Source: Hahella sp. CCB-MM4 (GTDB taxonomy: Bacteria > Pseudomonadota > Gammaproteobacteria > Pseudomonadales > Oleiphilaceae). Taken from it: a stretch of DNA of 64,000 nt. Below are positions 44,650 to 54,409 of the stretch, in pieces. The notes under the pieces are model-generated. The model was not told the DNA's origin, made no database searches, and saw nothing but the letters and a program-made list of their open reading frames with translations. The translations under genes were made by a program, and so were the position numbers. Numbering within the stretch: the first letter of the stretch is position 1; every line of letters begins with the position of its first letter. Where the stretch lies: NCBI RefSeq assembly GCF_002260525.1, contig NZ_MRYI01000004.1, positions 124,001-188,000 of the forward strand, read 5' to 3'.

Positions 44650-44677
44650 AAAAAGGCTGCTAATTAGCAGCCTTTTT
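44650..44677. terminator. Bidirectional terminator between tviB-like gene and prpF
   Basis: A 12-base perfect stem (AAAAAGGCTGCT / AGCAGCCTTTTT) with an AATT loop. A-runs and T-runs allow it to end both the rightward dehydrogenase and the leftward prp operon. It lies two bases from the prpF stop. Confidence 0.92.
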
Positions 44678-44679
44678 GG

Positions 44680-45864
44680 TTAGGAAGAAACAACATCTCC
44701 CGGTACGCGAACCCATCCCTCCATCAACACCCTGGCGCTTCGGCTCATGGTTGCTTTGGTAACCTTCCAGTCGCCTTCAGCATTGTCAGCCTCGGCCCCC
44801 ACTCTGAGGGTCCCTGAAGGATGCCCAAACTGAACAGAATGACGAGTTCCGCCACCTGCCGCCAGATTTACCAGTGTGCCGGGTATAGCTGCTGCCGTAC
44901 CGATAGCCACCGCCGCGGTTCCCATCATGGCGTGATGGAGTTTCCCCATGGACAGAGCTCGCACCAACAGATCGATGTCAGACGCAAGCACCTTCTTTCC
45001 ACTAGACGAAACATAGTCTTTAGGGCCGGCAACAAAAGCCACTTTGGGGGTATGCTGGCGGGTTGCCGCTTCTGACGTATCGTTTATCAATCCCATGCGG
45101 ACAGCACCATGAGCCCTGATACTCTCGAACTTAGCTAACACCCCTGGGTTACCGTTAATAGCTTCCTGAAGCTCAGTTCCTGAAAACCCTATGTCTTCTG
45201 CATTAACAAATATGGTGGGAATTCCTGCATTGATCATCGTCGCCTTAATCGGGCCCATCCCCGGTACCTCAAGGTCATCGACCAGATTTCCCGTGGGAAA
45301 CATTGCACCGTCCCCGTCTGCCGGATCAACAAACTCCATTTTCACTTCAGCTGCCGGAAAGGTCACACCATCAAGTTCAAAATCACCTGTTTCCTGTACA
45401 GCCCCGTTTGTCATTGGAATATGGGCGATGATGGTTTTTCCAATATTCACCTGCCATATGCGTACGGTTGCCACGCCGTTTTCCGGCACCCTGGCAGGAT
45501 CAACCAATCCACCGGTAATCGCGAAAGCACCCACAGCCGCGGAAAGATTTCCGCAGTTTCCGCTCCAGTCCACAAACGGCTTATCTATGGAAACCTGGCC
45601 AAACAGGTAATCCACATCATGGTCAGGCTGGTCACTCGAGGACAGAATCACTGTCTTGCTGGTACTCGATGTCGCGCCCCCCATTCCGTCAATTTGCTTG
45701 GCGTATGGATCCGGACTACCGATTACACGCAACAGCAAATCATCCCGTGTTTTTCCCGGCACCTGGGCCGGCTCAGGCAAATCCTGCAAGCGGAAGAATA
45801 CGCCCTTGCTGGTACCGCCCCGCATGTAAGTGGCGGGAATCCTTATTTGAGGAACATGAGCCAT
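44680..45864 (-). CDS. prpF: 2-methylaconitate cis-trans isomerase PrpF
   Basis: The 394-residue protein starts with IPATYMRGGTSKGVFF, the PrpF signature, with MGGATSSTSKTVIL and DWSGNCGNLSAAVGAFAI (catalytic Cys region) further on. It isomerises 2-methylaconitate in the AcnD-dependent version of the methylcitrate cycle, used to degrade propionyl-CoA. It follows acnD by 72 bases and is the last gene of the operon. The length is as expected. Confidence 0.95.
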   Translation of the reverse strand: MAHVPQIRIPATYMRGGTSKGVFFRLQDLPEPAQVPGKTRDDLLLRVIGSPDPYAKQIDGMGGATSSTSKTVILSSSDQPDHDVDYLFGQVSIDKPFVDWSGNCGNLSAAVGAFAITGGLVDPARVPENGVATVRIWQVNIGKTIIAHIPMTNGAVQETGDFELDGVTFPAAEVKMEFVDPADGDGAMFPTGNLVDDLEVPGMGPIKATMINAGIPTIFVNAEDIGFSGTELQEAINGNPGVLAKFESIRAHGAVRMGLINDTSEAATRQHTPKVAFVAGPKDYVSSSGKKVLASDIDLLVRALSMGKLHHAMMGTAAVAIGTAAAIPGTLVNLAAGGGTRHSVQFGHPSGTLRVGAEADNAEGDWKVTKATMSRSARVLMEGWVRVPGDVVSS

Positions 45865-45936
45865 TTCCGTAACTCCATCAGGTCAAATTAATACAGGGAG
45901 AGCTTCTCTCCCTGGCTGATTAAATGAAGACAACGA

Positions 45937-48531
45937 TTAGATGACCGCTTCTGCCTCAAGAAAGTCTTTGGCAAACCTTTGCAGTACACCACCCGCTTCA
46001 TATATGGACACCTCTTCCTGGGTATCCAGACGACAAGTCACCGGTACCTCTTCGGTTCCACCATTTAGGCGATGAATCACCAGTGTCAGGGTCGTCCCGG
46101 GCATGAATTCGCCTTTGACGTCATAGGTTTCTGTTCCATCTATCCCCAATGTCTTTCGAGTTGTTCCCGGTTGAAACTCAAGCGGTAAAACCCCCATTCC
46201 AATCAAATTGGTTCGATGGATGCGTTCAAAGCCCTCCGCCACAATGGCCTCAACCCCTGCCAGCCGAACACCTTTAGCTGCCCAGTCCCTGGAAGAGCCC
46301 TGTCCATAGTCGGCGCCGGCGATAATAATCAGAGGCTGTTTACGGTCCATATAGGTTTCGATAGCCTCCCACATCCGGGTAACCTTTCCTTCAGGCTCAA
46401 TACGGGCCAAAGACCCCTGCTTGATCTCGCTGTTCTCCAACACCATTTCATTCAACAGTTTCGGATTCGCGAAAGTCGCCCTTTGAGCAGTGAGATGGTC
46501 CCCACGGTGAGTGGCATAGGAATTGAAATCTTCTTCGGGCAATCCCATTTTTGCCAGGTATTCACCAGCCGCACTGGAAGCAAGAATGGCATTTGAGGGC
46601 GACAAGTGATCTGTCGTGATGTTATCCCCCAACACCGCTAAAGGCCTCATTTCTTTGAGCGTACGCTCACCTGCCAACGCTCCTTCCCAATAGGGAGGAC
46701 GACGAATATAGGTGCTCTGCGGCCGCCATTCATACAGTGGATTTGTCTGTCCCCTTGCTTCTTCTGTTAGATCAAACATGGGGATGTACACTTGACGGAA
46801 TTGTTCGGGCTTAACCGATGCTTTGACAATGGCATCTATTTCTTCGTCACTTGGCCAAATATCTTTCAGTGTAATGGGTCTTCCTTCGCTGTCGGTACCC
46901 AGGGCGTCTTTCTCGATATCAAACCGAATGGTCCCCGCAATAGCGTAGGCAACCACCAGAGGGGGAGAAGCCAGAAATGCCTGCTTGGCATAGGGATGAA
47001 TACGTCCGTCAAAATTACGATTGCCGGACAGCACAGCAGTTGTGTAAAGGTCGCGTTCAATGACCTCTTTCTGAATCACTGGATCCAGTGCCCCGCTCAT
47101 GCCGTTACAGGTGGTGCAGGCAAACCCCACGATACCGAACCCCAGTTTTTCAAGTTCCGGCAGGAGATTGGCCTCTTCCAGATATAGCTGGACCGCTTTG
47201 GAACCCGGAGCCAAAGAGGTTTTAACCCAGGGTTTGCGCACCAGACCAAGCTCATTAGCCTTACGGGCCAGGAGTCCTGCTGCCACCACATTGCGAGGAT
47301 TGCTGGTATTGGTACAACTGGTGATTGCGGCAATAATCACTGCACCATCCGGCATCAATCCCTCTTCAGTTTCCACCTTGCCAGCGATTCCACGGGACGC
47401 CAATTCGTTCGTGGGAACCCGACGGTGCGGATTGGAAGGTCCGGCGATATTTCTAACAACGCTGGATAAATCAAAGGTCAAAACCCGTTCATATTCAGCA
47501 TTCTCCAGAGTATCCGCCCAGAGGCCAGCCTCTTTGGCGTAGGTCTCCACCAGCTTGACCTGCTCATCGTCCCGACCAGTCAACTTGAGATAATCAATGG
47601 TTTGCCGATCGATATAGAACATGGCGGCAGAAGCACCATATTCCGGAGTCATGTTGGAAATGGTTGCCCGGTCACCAAGCGTCAATCGGGCAGCCCCTTC
47701 ACCAAAGAACTCAATATAGGAAGAAACCACTCTCTCCTGACGCAGAAATTCGGTTAGCGCCAGCACAATATCTGTTGCCGTAATGCCCGGATTCGGCTTG
47801 CCAGTCAAATTGACACCAACAATGTCCGGCAGCCGCATGTAAGAAGCCCGCCCCAACATGACGCTTTCAGCTTCCAATCCTCCGACACCGATGGCAATGA
47901 CACCAAGCGCATCGACGTGAGGCGTATGGCTATCCGTTCCCACCAAGGTGTCAGGAAAGGCAATGCCATCCCGGGAATGGACCACCGGGGACATACGTTC
48001 AAGGTTGATCTGGTGCATGATGCCATTGCCCGGAGGAATCACATCCACATTCTTGAACGCTGTTTTGGTCCAGTTGATGAAATGAAATCGATCATCATTA
48101 CGACGGTCTTCAATGGCCCTGTTTTTGTCGAAGGCATCTTTTTCAAACCCTGCATGCTCAACGGCCAGAGAGTGATCCACAATCAACTGTGTCGGCACCA
48201 CGGGGTTGACCTTGGCGGGGTCTCCGCCTTTTTCTGCGATAGCATCCCTGAGACCGGCCAGATCCACCAAGGCGGTCTGACCAAGAATGTCATGGCACAC
48301 GACTCGCGCCGGATACCAGGGAAAGTCCAGATCGCGCTTACGGTCAATAATCTGCCTGAGCGATTCTGTCAGAGTCGCCGGATCGCAACGGCGCACCAGA
48401 TTCTCCGCAAGAACTCGCGAGGTATAAGGCAATTTGTCATAAGCACCTGCCTGAATTGCTTCAACAGCCTCACGGACATCAAAGTAATCAAGTGAAGTGC
48501 CCGGTAAGGGTTTCCGATATTCTGTATTCAT
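45937..48531 (-). CDS. acnD: Fe-S-dependent 2-methylcitrate dehydratase AcnD
   Basis: The 864-residue aconitase-family protein has the [4Fe-4S] ligands Cys406 in TSCTNTSNP and Cys472/Cys475 in CTTCNG. It starts LPGTSLDYFDVREAV, has the substrate segment FPDTLVGTDSHTPHVDALG and a swivel domain with GADYGQGSSRDWAAKG. Together with PrpF it replaces PrpD for converting 2-methylcitrate towards 2-methylisocitrate. The spacing to prpC is 140 bases, larger than the other gaps in the operon; I see no separate promoter there. Confidence 0.95.
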   Translation of the reverse strand: MNTEYRKPLPGTSLDYFDVREAVEAIQAGAYDKLPYTSRVLAENLVRRCDPATLTESLRQIIDRKRDLDFPWYPARVVCHDILGQTALVDLAGLRDAIAEKGGDPAKVNPVVPTQLIVDHSLAVEHAGFEKDAFDKNRAIEDRRNDDRFHFINWTKTAFKNVDVIPPGNGIMHQINLERMSPVVHSRDGIAFPDTLVGTDSHTPHVDALGVIAIGVGGLEAESVMLGRASYMRLPDIVGVNLTGKPNPGITATDIVLALTEFLRQERVVSSYIEFFGEGAARLTLGDRATISNMTPEYGASAAMFYIDRQTIDYLKLTGRDDEQVKLVETYAKEAGLWADTLENAEYERVLTFDLSSVVRNIAGPSNPHRRVPTNELASRGIAGKVETEEGLMPDGAVIIAAITSCTNTSNPRNVVAAGLLARKANELGLVRKPWVKTSLAPGSKAVQLYLEEANLLPELEKLGFGIVGFACTTCNGMSGALDPVIQKEVIERDLYTTAVLSGNRNFDGRIHPYAKQAFLASPPLVVAYAIAGTIRFDIEKDALGTDSEGRPITLKDIWPSDEEIDAIVKASVKPEQFRQVYIPMFDLTEEARGQTNPLYEWRPQSTYIRRPPYWEGALAGERTLKEMRPLAVLGDNITTDHLSPSNAILASSAAGEYLAKMGLPEEDFNSYATHRGDHLTAQRATFANPKLLNEMVLENSEIKQGSLARIEPEGKVTRMWEAIETYMDRKQPLIIIAGADYGQGSSRDWAAKGVRLAGVEAIVAEGFERIHRTNLIGMGVLPLEFQPGTTRKTLGIDGTETYDVKGEFMPGTTLTLVIHRLNGGTEEVPVTCRLDTQEEVSIYEAGGVLQRFAKDFLEAEAVI

Positions 48532-48671
48532 ACTGTGACCAACCCATCAATCATTTCATCGGAATCGGGACTGAAACCCACAGGTTCCGTACGTCCCTTC
48601 ATCATCCCGTTATTTGTGTTCACTGTTCTCGGACTTGAATAGAAAAATGGCCGCCAACGGCGACCATCCGG

Positions 48672-49799
48672 CTATCCTCGAGCTTCAATCGGCACCCACT
48701 CTGCTGATTCAGGTCCGGTATATTCGGCACTGGGTCTGATAATGCGATTGTTGGCTCGCTGCTCTTTCACGTGAGCGGCCCAACCGGTCAGGCGTGACAT
48801 GACGAATATCGGAGTAAACAACTTGGTGGGGATTCCCATGAAGTGATACGCAGAAGCATGGAAGAAGTCAGCATTACAGAACAGTTTCTTCTCCCGCCAC
48901 ATCACTTCTTCACATCTTACTGATACCGGGTACAAACGATCATCCCCAACATCTTCAGCCAGCTTTTCCGACCACTTCTTGATAACGGCATTGCGTGGAT
49001 CTGACTCTCTGTAGATAGCATGACCGAAGCCCATGATTTTCTCCTTGCGCGCCAGCATATCCATCAAGCCGGCTTCCGCTTCGTCAGCGTTGGAGAACCT
49101 TTCAATCAGCTCCATGGCCGCTTCATTGGCACCACCATGCAAAGGGCCTCGCAGCGAACCGATTGCACCGGTAACGCAGGAATGAATATCAGACAACGTG
49201 GAAGCGCAGACCCTGGCCGTAAAGGTTGACGCATTGAACTCATGCTCGGCATACAGAATCAGCGAAACATTCATGACGCGCTCATGAAGTTCGTTAGGCT
49301 TTTCGCCACGCAACATGGAAAGAAAGTGCGCCCCGATCGAGTCATCATCGGTTTCCGTCTCGATGCGAACACCATCATGAGTGAACCGGTACCAGTAGCA
49401 GATAATGGAGGGGAATACGGCAAGCATGCGATCAATGCGGTCATCCTGCTCAGAAAAATCGTTCTCTGTCTCAAGATTACCCAGCATGGAACAGCCGGTG
49501 CGCATGACATCCATTGGGTGAGCATCCCTGGGAATCCTCTCCAGCACTTCTTTCAGCGCTTGAGGCAGCCCTCTCTGCGATTTCAACTTAGCCTTAAATG
49601 CATCCAACTCTGATTGGGTTGGCAAATGACCTCTCAGTAATAGATGTGCCACCTCTTCGAAGCTGGCTTTCTCCGCCAGCTCTTCAATGCCATATCCCCG
49701 ATAGGTTAAACCATGCCCAGTCATCCCAACCGTACACAAAGACGTCTGCCCTGCCACTTGTCCACGCAGACCCGCACCACTCAATGCCTTTTCAGCCAT
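48672..49799 (-). CDS. prpC: 2-methylcitrate synthase PrpC
   Basis: The 375-residue citrate-synthase-fold enzyme has GLRGQVAGQTSLCTVG and LTYRGYGIEELAE at the N-terminus, the active-site His in GPLHGGANEAAME and the second His plus Asp region in GFGHAIYRESDPRN. It condenses propionyl-CoA with oxaloacetate to 2-methylcitrate. It is read after prpB with a 43-base gap. Confidence 0.94.
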   Translation of the reverse strand: MAEKALSGAGLRGQVAGQTSLCTVGMTGHGLTYRGYGIEELAEKASFEEVAHLLLRGHLPTQSELDAFKAKLKSQRGLPQALKEVLERIPRDAHPMDVMRTGCSMLGNLETENDFSEQDDRIDRMLAVFPSIICYWYRFTHDGVRIETETDDDSIGAHFLSMLRGEKPNELHERVMNVSLILYAEHEFNASTFTARVCASTLSDIHSCVTGAIGSLRGPLHGGANEAAMELIERFSNADEAEAGLMDMLARKEKIMGFGHAIYRESDPRNAVIKKWSEKLAEDVGDDRLYPVSVRCEEVMWREKKLFCNADFFHASAYHFMGIPTKLFTPIFVMSRLTGWAAHVKEQRANNRIIRPSAEYTGPESAEWVPIEARG

Positions 49800-49842
49800 A
49801 TTGTCTCTCCTTAATCTTTCTTAAATTCAGAATTTGTCAGGT

Positions 49843-50718
49843 TTATTGTTTTTCTTGGGCAAACAAAGCATCCAGTCGCTGCTCATAATCGTGATAGTTG
49901 AGGAAGTCATACAAGTCCATTCTCGTCTGCATGAGATCCACCACGTCCTTTTGATCTCCTTTGGCGAGTATTGATTCATAAACCATCAATGCCGCTTTGT
50001 TCATAGCCCTGAATGCAGACAACGGATAAAGCACCATATCCGCCCCCGCCTGTGCAAGTTCCTCTTTGTTATATAACGGGGTTTTTCCAAACTCTGTAAT
50101 ATTGGCAAGAATGGGGACATCGAGTGCCTCTCTGAATGCGCGATAGTGTTCCAGCTCGGTTACGGCTTCCGCAAATATCCCATCAGCACCGGCTTCCACA
50201 CAGGCTTGGGCGCGTTCGATAGCAGCCTCCAGACCTTCCTGAGCAAAAGCATCCGTCCTTGCCATAATGAAAAAGTTCTCATCAGTTCTGGCATCGGTAG
50301 CGGCTTTGACCCTGTCGACCATTTCAGACTTGCTGACGATCTCTTTATTTGGACGATGGCCACATCGCTTCTGGGCAACCTGATCCTCAATATGAACCGC
50401 AGCCGCTCCCGCCCGAATCATTTCTTTGATAGTCCGGGCAATATTGAAAGCTCCCCCCCACCCGGTATCGATATCGACCAGCAGAGGCACCTCGGTAGCT
50501 GCCGTAATTCGTCTGACATCCTCAAGAACGTCATTCAGTGAGGTCATCCCAAGATCCGGAAGACCATATGAGGCATTCGCCACACCGCCACCCGATAAAT
50601 AGATTGCCTGATGGCCAACTCGTTCAGCCATCATCGCTGCGTATGCGTTGATAGCTCCAACAATCTGTAAGGGTTTGTTGGCTTCCAGGGCTTTTCTGAA
50701 TCGTAAACCTGCGGACAT
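49843..50718 (-). CDS. prpB: 2-methylisocitrate lyase PrpB
   Basis: The 291-residue ICL/PEP-mutase-fold enzyme has the metal-binding segment [17 protein letters not shown] and the catalytic loop KRCGHRP with Cys119. It also has [12 protein letters not shown]. It splits 2-methylisocitrate into pyruvate and succinate, the last step of the cycle. It is first in the enzyme operon; a terminator-like hairpin lies between it and the regulator upstream, so it probably has its own promoter in the 148-base gap. Confidence 0.94.
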   Translation of the reverse strand: MSAGLRFRKALEANKPLQIVGAINAYAAMMAERVGHQAIYLSGGGVANASYGLPDLGMTSLNDVLEDVRRITAATEVPLLVDIDTGWGGAFNIARTIKEMIRAGAAAVHIEDQVAQKRCGHRPNKEIVSKSEMVDRVKAATDARTDENFFIMARTDAFAQEGLEAAIERAQACVEAGADGIFAEAVTELEHYRAFREALDVPILANITEFGKTPLYNKEELAQAGADMVLYPLSAFRAMNKAALMVYESILAKGDQKDVVDLMQTRMDLYDFLNYHDYEQRLDALFAQEKQ

Positions 50719-50822
50719 AATCGGCCTCTCATTGCTGTCTTCTGTTCGAATTTGGCTACTGCCGTGTGCTACTTCTGTTTTTGTTACTTAGAAACTGGTG
50801 TCATTGCCTGAATCTAATATTT

Positions 50823-50852
50823 AAAAAAAATGATGGCTAAATAGTTCAGCCA
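50823..50852 (-). terminator. Terminator after the GntR regulator, before prpB
   Basis: Read on the minus strand, TGGCTGAA and TTTAGCCA form an eight-base stem (one G-T pair) with a CTA loop, then TCA and an eight-T run. It starts 14 bases after the regulator's stop codon, so it would end or attenuate that transcript before prpB. Confidence 0.75.
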
Positions 50853-50866
50853 AAGCTGTGTATTGA

Positions 50867-51541
50867 CTAGAGCTTCAACTGCCCTTCCCGATACCGCTTT
50901 TCAATATTCTGTCGCGCAGCGGAGATATGACGGCGCATGAGAAGTTCGGCCAATTCTCCGTCCCGATCTTCCAACGCTTCAATAATTCTCCAATGTTCTT
51001 TAAATGCTTTTTCCGGGCGACCACTAAAGGTGCTGAGACGATATCGATACAGGCGCAACAGGTGATATAACTCGCCTGTCAGGACCTGGCTCAATTTCTG
51101 GTTTTTGCTACCGGATATAATTCGAAAGTGGAAATCAAAATCGCCTTCCCGCTGGTAATAGGCGATCCCCTGTTGCTCTTCGATTTGACGCGCATGGCTT
51201 TCCAGCAGACGTTTTAGATCGTCAATCTCGTCCTGATGCATTCGCCTGGCGGCTTGCCTTGCCGCCATGCCTTCCAAAGCCTCCCGAACTTCGTAAAGAT
51301 CAATCAATTCTTCCACTGACAGAGAGACAACTTTGGCTCCTGAGTGGGCTTTACGTACGATAAGTCCACGTCCCTCCAATCGATGTATGGCTTCTCGAAG
51401 CGGGCCTCGACCATAGCCAAACCGTTGCATCAACTCGGCTTCACTGATTTTTTGGCCGGCGGGTATATCCCCTTTAACGATGGCTGTCTGCAACAACTCG
51501 AAAGCAATGTCCGCTTGTGTGCGAAGGTCAGGAGATCTCAT
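50867..51541 (-). CDS. GntR/FCD family transcriptional regulator of the prp operon
   Basis: The 224-residue protein has a winged helix (ISEAELMQRFGYGRGPLREAIHRLEGRGLIVR, ~30-62) and a C-terminal FCD helical domain starting EELIDLYEVREALEGMAARQAARR. Such regulators bind small acids and sit beside prpB in many gammaproteobacteria (called PrpR there, unlike the sigma-54-type PrpR of enterobacteria). The effector is probably 2-methylcitrate or a related acid. The ATG at 51541 has no clear ribosome site; a TTGTTTACAA box covers the position where one would lie, pointing to autoregulation. Confidence 0.9.
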   Translation of the reverse strand: MRSPDLRTQADIAFELLQTAIVKGDIPAGQKISEAELMQRFGYGRGPLREAIHRLEGRGLIVRKAHSGAKVVSLSVEELIDLYEVREALEGMAARQAARRMHQDEIDDLKRLLESHARQIEEQQGIAYYQREGDFDFHFRIISGSKNQKLSQVLTGELYHLLRLYRYRLSTFSGRPEKAFKEHWRIIEALEDRDGELAELLMRRHISAARQNIEKRYREGQLKL

Positions 51542-51542
51542 T

Positions 51543-51552
51543 TTGTTTACAA
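51543..51552. promoter_or_regulatory. GntR-type operator box TTGTTTACAA overlapping the regulator's translation start region
   Basis: The box begins two bases before the start codon of the regulator and occupies the ribosome-site position. The GT-N2-AC core is typical of GntR-family sites. It is identical to boxes at 51617-51626 and 51744-51753. Confidence 0.6.
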
Positions 51553-51603
51553 TTACCCCGTCAGTGGACGTATCGACTGAAATGAATCCTAGAAACAGGA
51601 AGG

Positions 51604-51627
51604 ATTGTAAACATTTTTGTTTACAAT
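51604..51627. promoter_or_regulatory. Twin GntR-type operator, 10-bp inverted repeat with 4-base spacer
   Basis: ATTGTAAACA and TGTTTACAAT flank TTTT. It contains two overlapping copies of the TTGTNNACA(A/T) box, 12 bases centre to centre, about 63-86 bases upstream of the regulator ATG. Confidence 0.7.
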
Positions 51628-51743
51628 TTTAAATAGGATTTTTGAATAAACAGGGATTTTTTAGGAACAACAACCATATCGGCCGGGAAATTGGTTACAA
51701 AGAAGAGAGTATAAACCTGGATGGAGGCAAGCCAGCCATCGAA

Positions 51744-51753
51744 TTGTTTACAA
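51744..51753. promoter_or_regulatory. Distal GntR-type box TTGTTTACAA overlapping the murB stop
   Basis: Identical to the box at 51543-51552 and located about 200 bases upstream of the regulator, across the stop codon of murB. It may loop to the proximal sites or be chance; the exact ten-base identity argues for a site. Confidence 0.5.
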
Positions 51754-52782
51754 TATGAAGGGTTCGATTTCGAGCTCCACGCCAAACTTATCAGCAACAC
51801 TCTGCTGGATCTTTGACGCAAGCCCTTTGATTGCTGCGGCCGGACGATATCCCGGATTTATGATAACAAGTGCCTGCCTGTCGAACACCCCAACGCCGTC
51901 ATCAACAAATCCCTTCCAGCCACACTCTTGAATCAGCCAGCCAGCGGCAAGCTTCCATTGATTTACTCCGCTCGGGAAAGCCACCACTGAGGGGTACTCA
52001 TCTAAAATCCTTTGATATAGCTGATCATCGACCGTTGGGTTTTTGAAAAAGCTACCACTATTTGGAACAACGTCCGGATCAGGAAGTTTCCGCCGCCTAA
52101 TCTCTTCGACTAACGCTCCAACCTCCAGATAACTGGAGGGCTCTCCAGCAGACTCCCAGAATTTTTTAAGTTCTGCATAATCAAGTTTTAGCGGAGCCTT
52201 CGGTGACAAACGGAAGGTCACCTCCACAATAATCCATTTCCCGGGATCTCTTTTGAAAATACTGTCACGGTATCTAAATCCGCATTCATCTCGATCAAAG
52301 ATTTTGAGTTCACCCGTATTACGATTGATAGCCGACACCTCAGAAATGACATCTTTAACTTCGACGCCATACGCTCCGATATTCTGAATCGGTGCAGCTC
52401 CAACGGTTCCAGGGATCAGACTGAGATTTTCCAGTCCACCCAGGCCCTGCTGAAGCGTCCACCTTACAAAATGATGCCAGTTCTCCCCTGCCTGAGCCTT
52501 CACCCAGACCACTTCAGCATCTTCCACAGACGCCTCACTGCCGAAATTCTCCAGAACCTCAATCCCCAGGATTCCCATTTTAACGACCAATCCTGGTACA
52601 TGTTCGGAGAAAACCACATTGCTGCCACCTCCCAATACCGTTATAGGCAATGCTCGCTGGCGTGCTTCTTCAAGCGTGGACTTCAATTCAGGAAGACTAT
52701 AAACAACCACAAACGACTGAGCCGTTGATCGGCAGCCCATGGTATGCAGGGAAGACAGATCTTGATTGACAATAAATTCCAT
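51748..52782 (-). CDS. murB: UDP-N-acetylenolpyruvoylglucosamine reductase MurB
   Basis: The 344-residue type I MurB has the FAD-binding VLGGGSNVVFSEHVPGLV, LSLIPGTVGAAPIQNIGAYG and the catalytic Ser in VPNSGSFFKNP. Trp/Gly-rich WLIQECGWKG ends the C-terminal domain. It makes UDP-MurNAc for peptidoglycan with NADPH. Last gene of the envelope cluster read from comEC; 33 bases separate it from the phosphatase. Confidence 0.95.
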   Translation of the reverse strand: MEFIVNQDLSSLHTMGCRSTAQSFVVVYSLPELKSTLEEARQRALPITVLGGGSNVVFSEHVPGLVVKMGILGIEVLENFGSEASVEDAEVVWVKAQAGENWHHFVRWTLQQGLGGLENLSLIPGTVGAAPIQNIGAYGVEVKDVISEVSAINRNTGELKIFDRDECGFRYRDSIFKRDPGKWIIVEVTFRLSPKAPLKLDYAELKKFWESAGEPSSYLEVGALVEEIRRRKLPDPDVVPNSGSFFKNPTVDDQLYQRILDEYPSVVAFPSGVNQWKLAAGWLIQECGWKGFVDDGVGVFDRQALVIINPGYRPAAAIKGLASKIQQSVADKFGVELEIEPFIL

Positions 52783-52815
52783 TGGGGACTCAGAAAAATT
52801 AATAAAGTCTTATAT

Positions 52816-53289
52816 CTATTTCGGCAGCTTTTGCTGAATTTGGCGAAGCAGGCCACTGCCCGCGTCTTCGATGAGATCCAGTACTAGTTCAAATCCATTT
52901 TGACCGCCATAGTAAGGGTCAGGAACCTCGAGAAAATCTGAATCATTCGCATATGAGAGAAACAGCTTAACCTTATGGCGCTCAGAATCGGGGCAAATTT
53001 TGCTCAGTTCAGCCAGATTGTCCTTATCCATGGGAAGAATCAGGTCGAATCTGGAAAAATCTTCAACCTTTACCTGACGAGCTCTCTGCCTGTCCAGACG
53101 ATATCCACGCTTTGCGGCAGCTTCCTGCGCCCTCGAATCGGGTTGCTTCCCCACATGCCAGGGCCCGGTACCGGCAGAATCCACTGCGACCCGATCAGAT
53201 AGCCCTTCTTTTTCCAGCAATACCTCAAAAACTCCCTGGGCTGTGGGAGATCGACAAATATTCCCCATACAAACAAATAAGACTTTCAT
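52816..53289 (-). CDS. Low-molecular-weight protein tyrosine phosphatase
   Basis: The 157-residue protein has the P-loop VCMGNICRSPTAQ (CX5RS, Cys nucleophile near residue 7) and the acid Asp in VPDPYYGG. The ATG at 53289 is used because GGGGAAG lies seven bases upstream; a TTG five codons earlier is the alternative. In Pseudomonas the same gene lies between kdsB and murB (ptpA). It might also act on the tyrosine autokinase at 37658, as Wzb does on Wzc, but that is inference. Confidence 0.93.
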   Translation of the reverse strand: MKVLFVCMGNICRSPTAQGVFEVLLEKEGLSDRVAVDSAGTGPWHVGKQPDSRAQEAAAKRGYRLDRQRARQVKVEDFSRFDLILPMDKDNLAELSKICPDSERHKVKLFLSYANDSDFLEVPDPYYGGQNGFELVLDLIEDAGSGLLRQIQQKLPK

Positions 53290-53364
53290 GCTTATCTTCC
53301 CCAATGGCTTTTATTATTCATCACTCTGAAAAAATCAGACCGCCTTTCAACCGCAGTCAGGCGT

Positions 53365-54129
53365 TCAGTGTTTAGCTAGAATCGCCCTGACTCGCTCAAG
53401 ATCTTCAGGAGTATCCACTCCGGCCGGAGGCGTTTTCTTTACCACATCCACATGAATCGAGACACCATGCCACAAAGCTCTTAACTGCTCTAACGCTTCT
53501 ATGGTTTCGATTGGAGAGGTCCCCCAGTTCACATAAGACCGGAGAAATCCCACTCGGTAAGCATAGATGCCAATGTGCCTGTAGCAGTCCATCGATGGCG
53601 CCAGCCCTTCAGTATTCTCGGCAAAGAAATCCCTTGCCCAGGGAATGGGGGCCCGTGAGAAGTACATGGCCATCCCAGCTTCATTTTTTACCACTTTGAC
53701 CACATTGGGGTTGAACAATGCTCCCCGGTCATGAATTTTTTCACACAGGGTGGCAATGCCTGCTTCCGTCTGATGAGCCAGATTCTCCGCCACCAGATTT
53801 ATCAATTCCGCCGGCAACAACGGCTCATCGCCCTGCACATTGACGATAATGTGATCATCATCGAGCCCCAGAATTCTGGCACATTCCGCCAGCCTGTCGG
53901 TTCCTGAGGGATGATTGGACGATGTCATGATACATTGTCCGCCGAACTGTTTTACCGCCTCTTCAATTTTCCCGTCGTCTGTTGCTACATATATTTCAGA
54001 CGCATTACTTTCCTGGGCACGATGATAAACATGCTGAACCATGGGTTTCCCGGCGATGTCCAGTAAAGGTTTTCCGGGCAGCCTGGTTGATGCGTAACGC
54101 GCGGGAATAATGACGGTAAAATCGGTCAT
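53365..54129 (-). CDS. kdsB: CMP-KDO synthetase KdsB
   Basis: The 254-residue nucleotidyltransferase has [41 protein letters not shown] and [12 protein letters not shown]. It couples KDO to CMP for lipid A inner-core synthesis. Its ATG shares one base with the stop of the Trm112-like gene upstream, so the two are translationally coupled. Confidence 0.95.
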   Translation of the reverse strand: MTDFTVIIPARYASTRLPGKPLLDIAGKPMVQHVYHRAQESNASEIYVATDDGKIEEAVKQFGGQCIMTSSNHPSGTDRLAECARILGLDDDHIIVNVQGDEPLLPAELINLVAENLAHQTEAGIATLCEKIHDRGALFNPNVVKVVKNEAGMAMYFSRAPIPWARDFFAENTEGLAPSMDCYRHIGIYAYRVGFLRSYVNWGTSPIETIEALEQLRALWHGVSIHVDVVKKTPPAGVDTPEDLERVRAILAKH

Positions 54130-54311
54130 CAGGACAGTCTCTCATCAGTCGTCAAAGTCCGTGCCTCTTTCTCAAGCATCACAGGAATACCATCTCTGAT
54201 GGGAAAGGCGACGCCATCATTTTTACAGATCAGCTCCTGCTTCTCCCTATCGTATTTAAGGTCGCCCTTACATATCGGGCACGCAAGAATTGATAACAGT
54301 TTCTTGTCCAT
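54129..54311 (-). CDS. Trm112-family small protein (YcaR-like)
   Basis: The 60-residue protein has [21 protein letters not shown] and [11 protein letters not shown], the Trm112p/UPF0434 pattern. One CxxC pair is visible at 10-13. In E. coli and Pseudomonas the homologue also sits directly before kdsB. The role is not firmly known; related proteins activate methyltransferases. Confidence 0.9.
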   Translation of the reverse strand: MDKKLLSILACPICKGDLKYDREKQELICKNDGVAFPIRDGIPVMLEKEARTLTTDERLS

Positions 54312-54409
54312 TAAAGACTCTTCCTATTAATTAGGCCGAAAAATATTTTGTACCGGTTACCCAAACGAGGATTATCGTTGCCTCTTGCCAGGTGACCATC
54401 GCTTTTCGA

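Noticed and set aside
46216-48495. Plus-strand frames up to 192 residues opposite acnD
   Set aside because: Antisense to acnD, whose Cys ligands and full length are intact.
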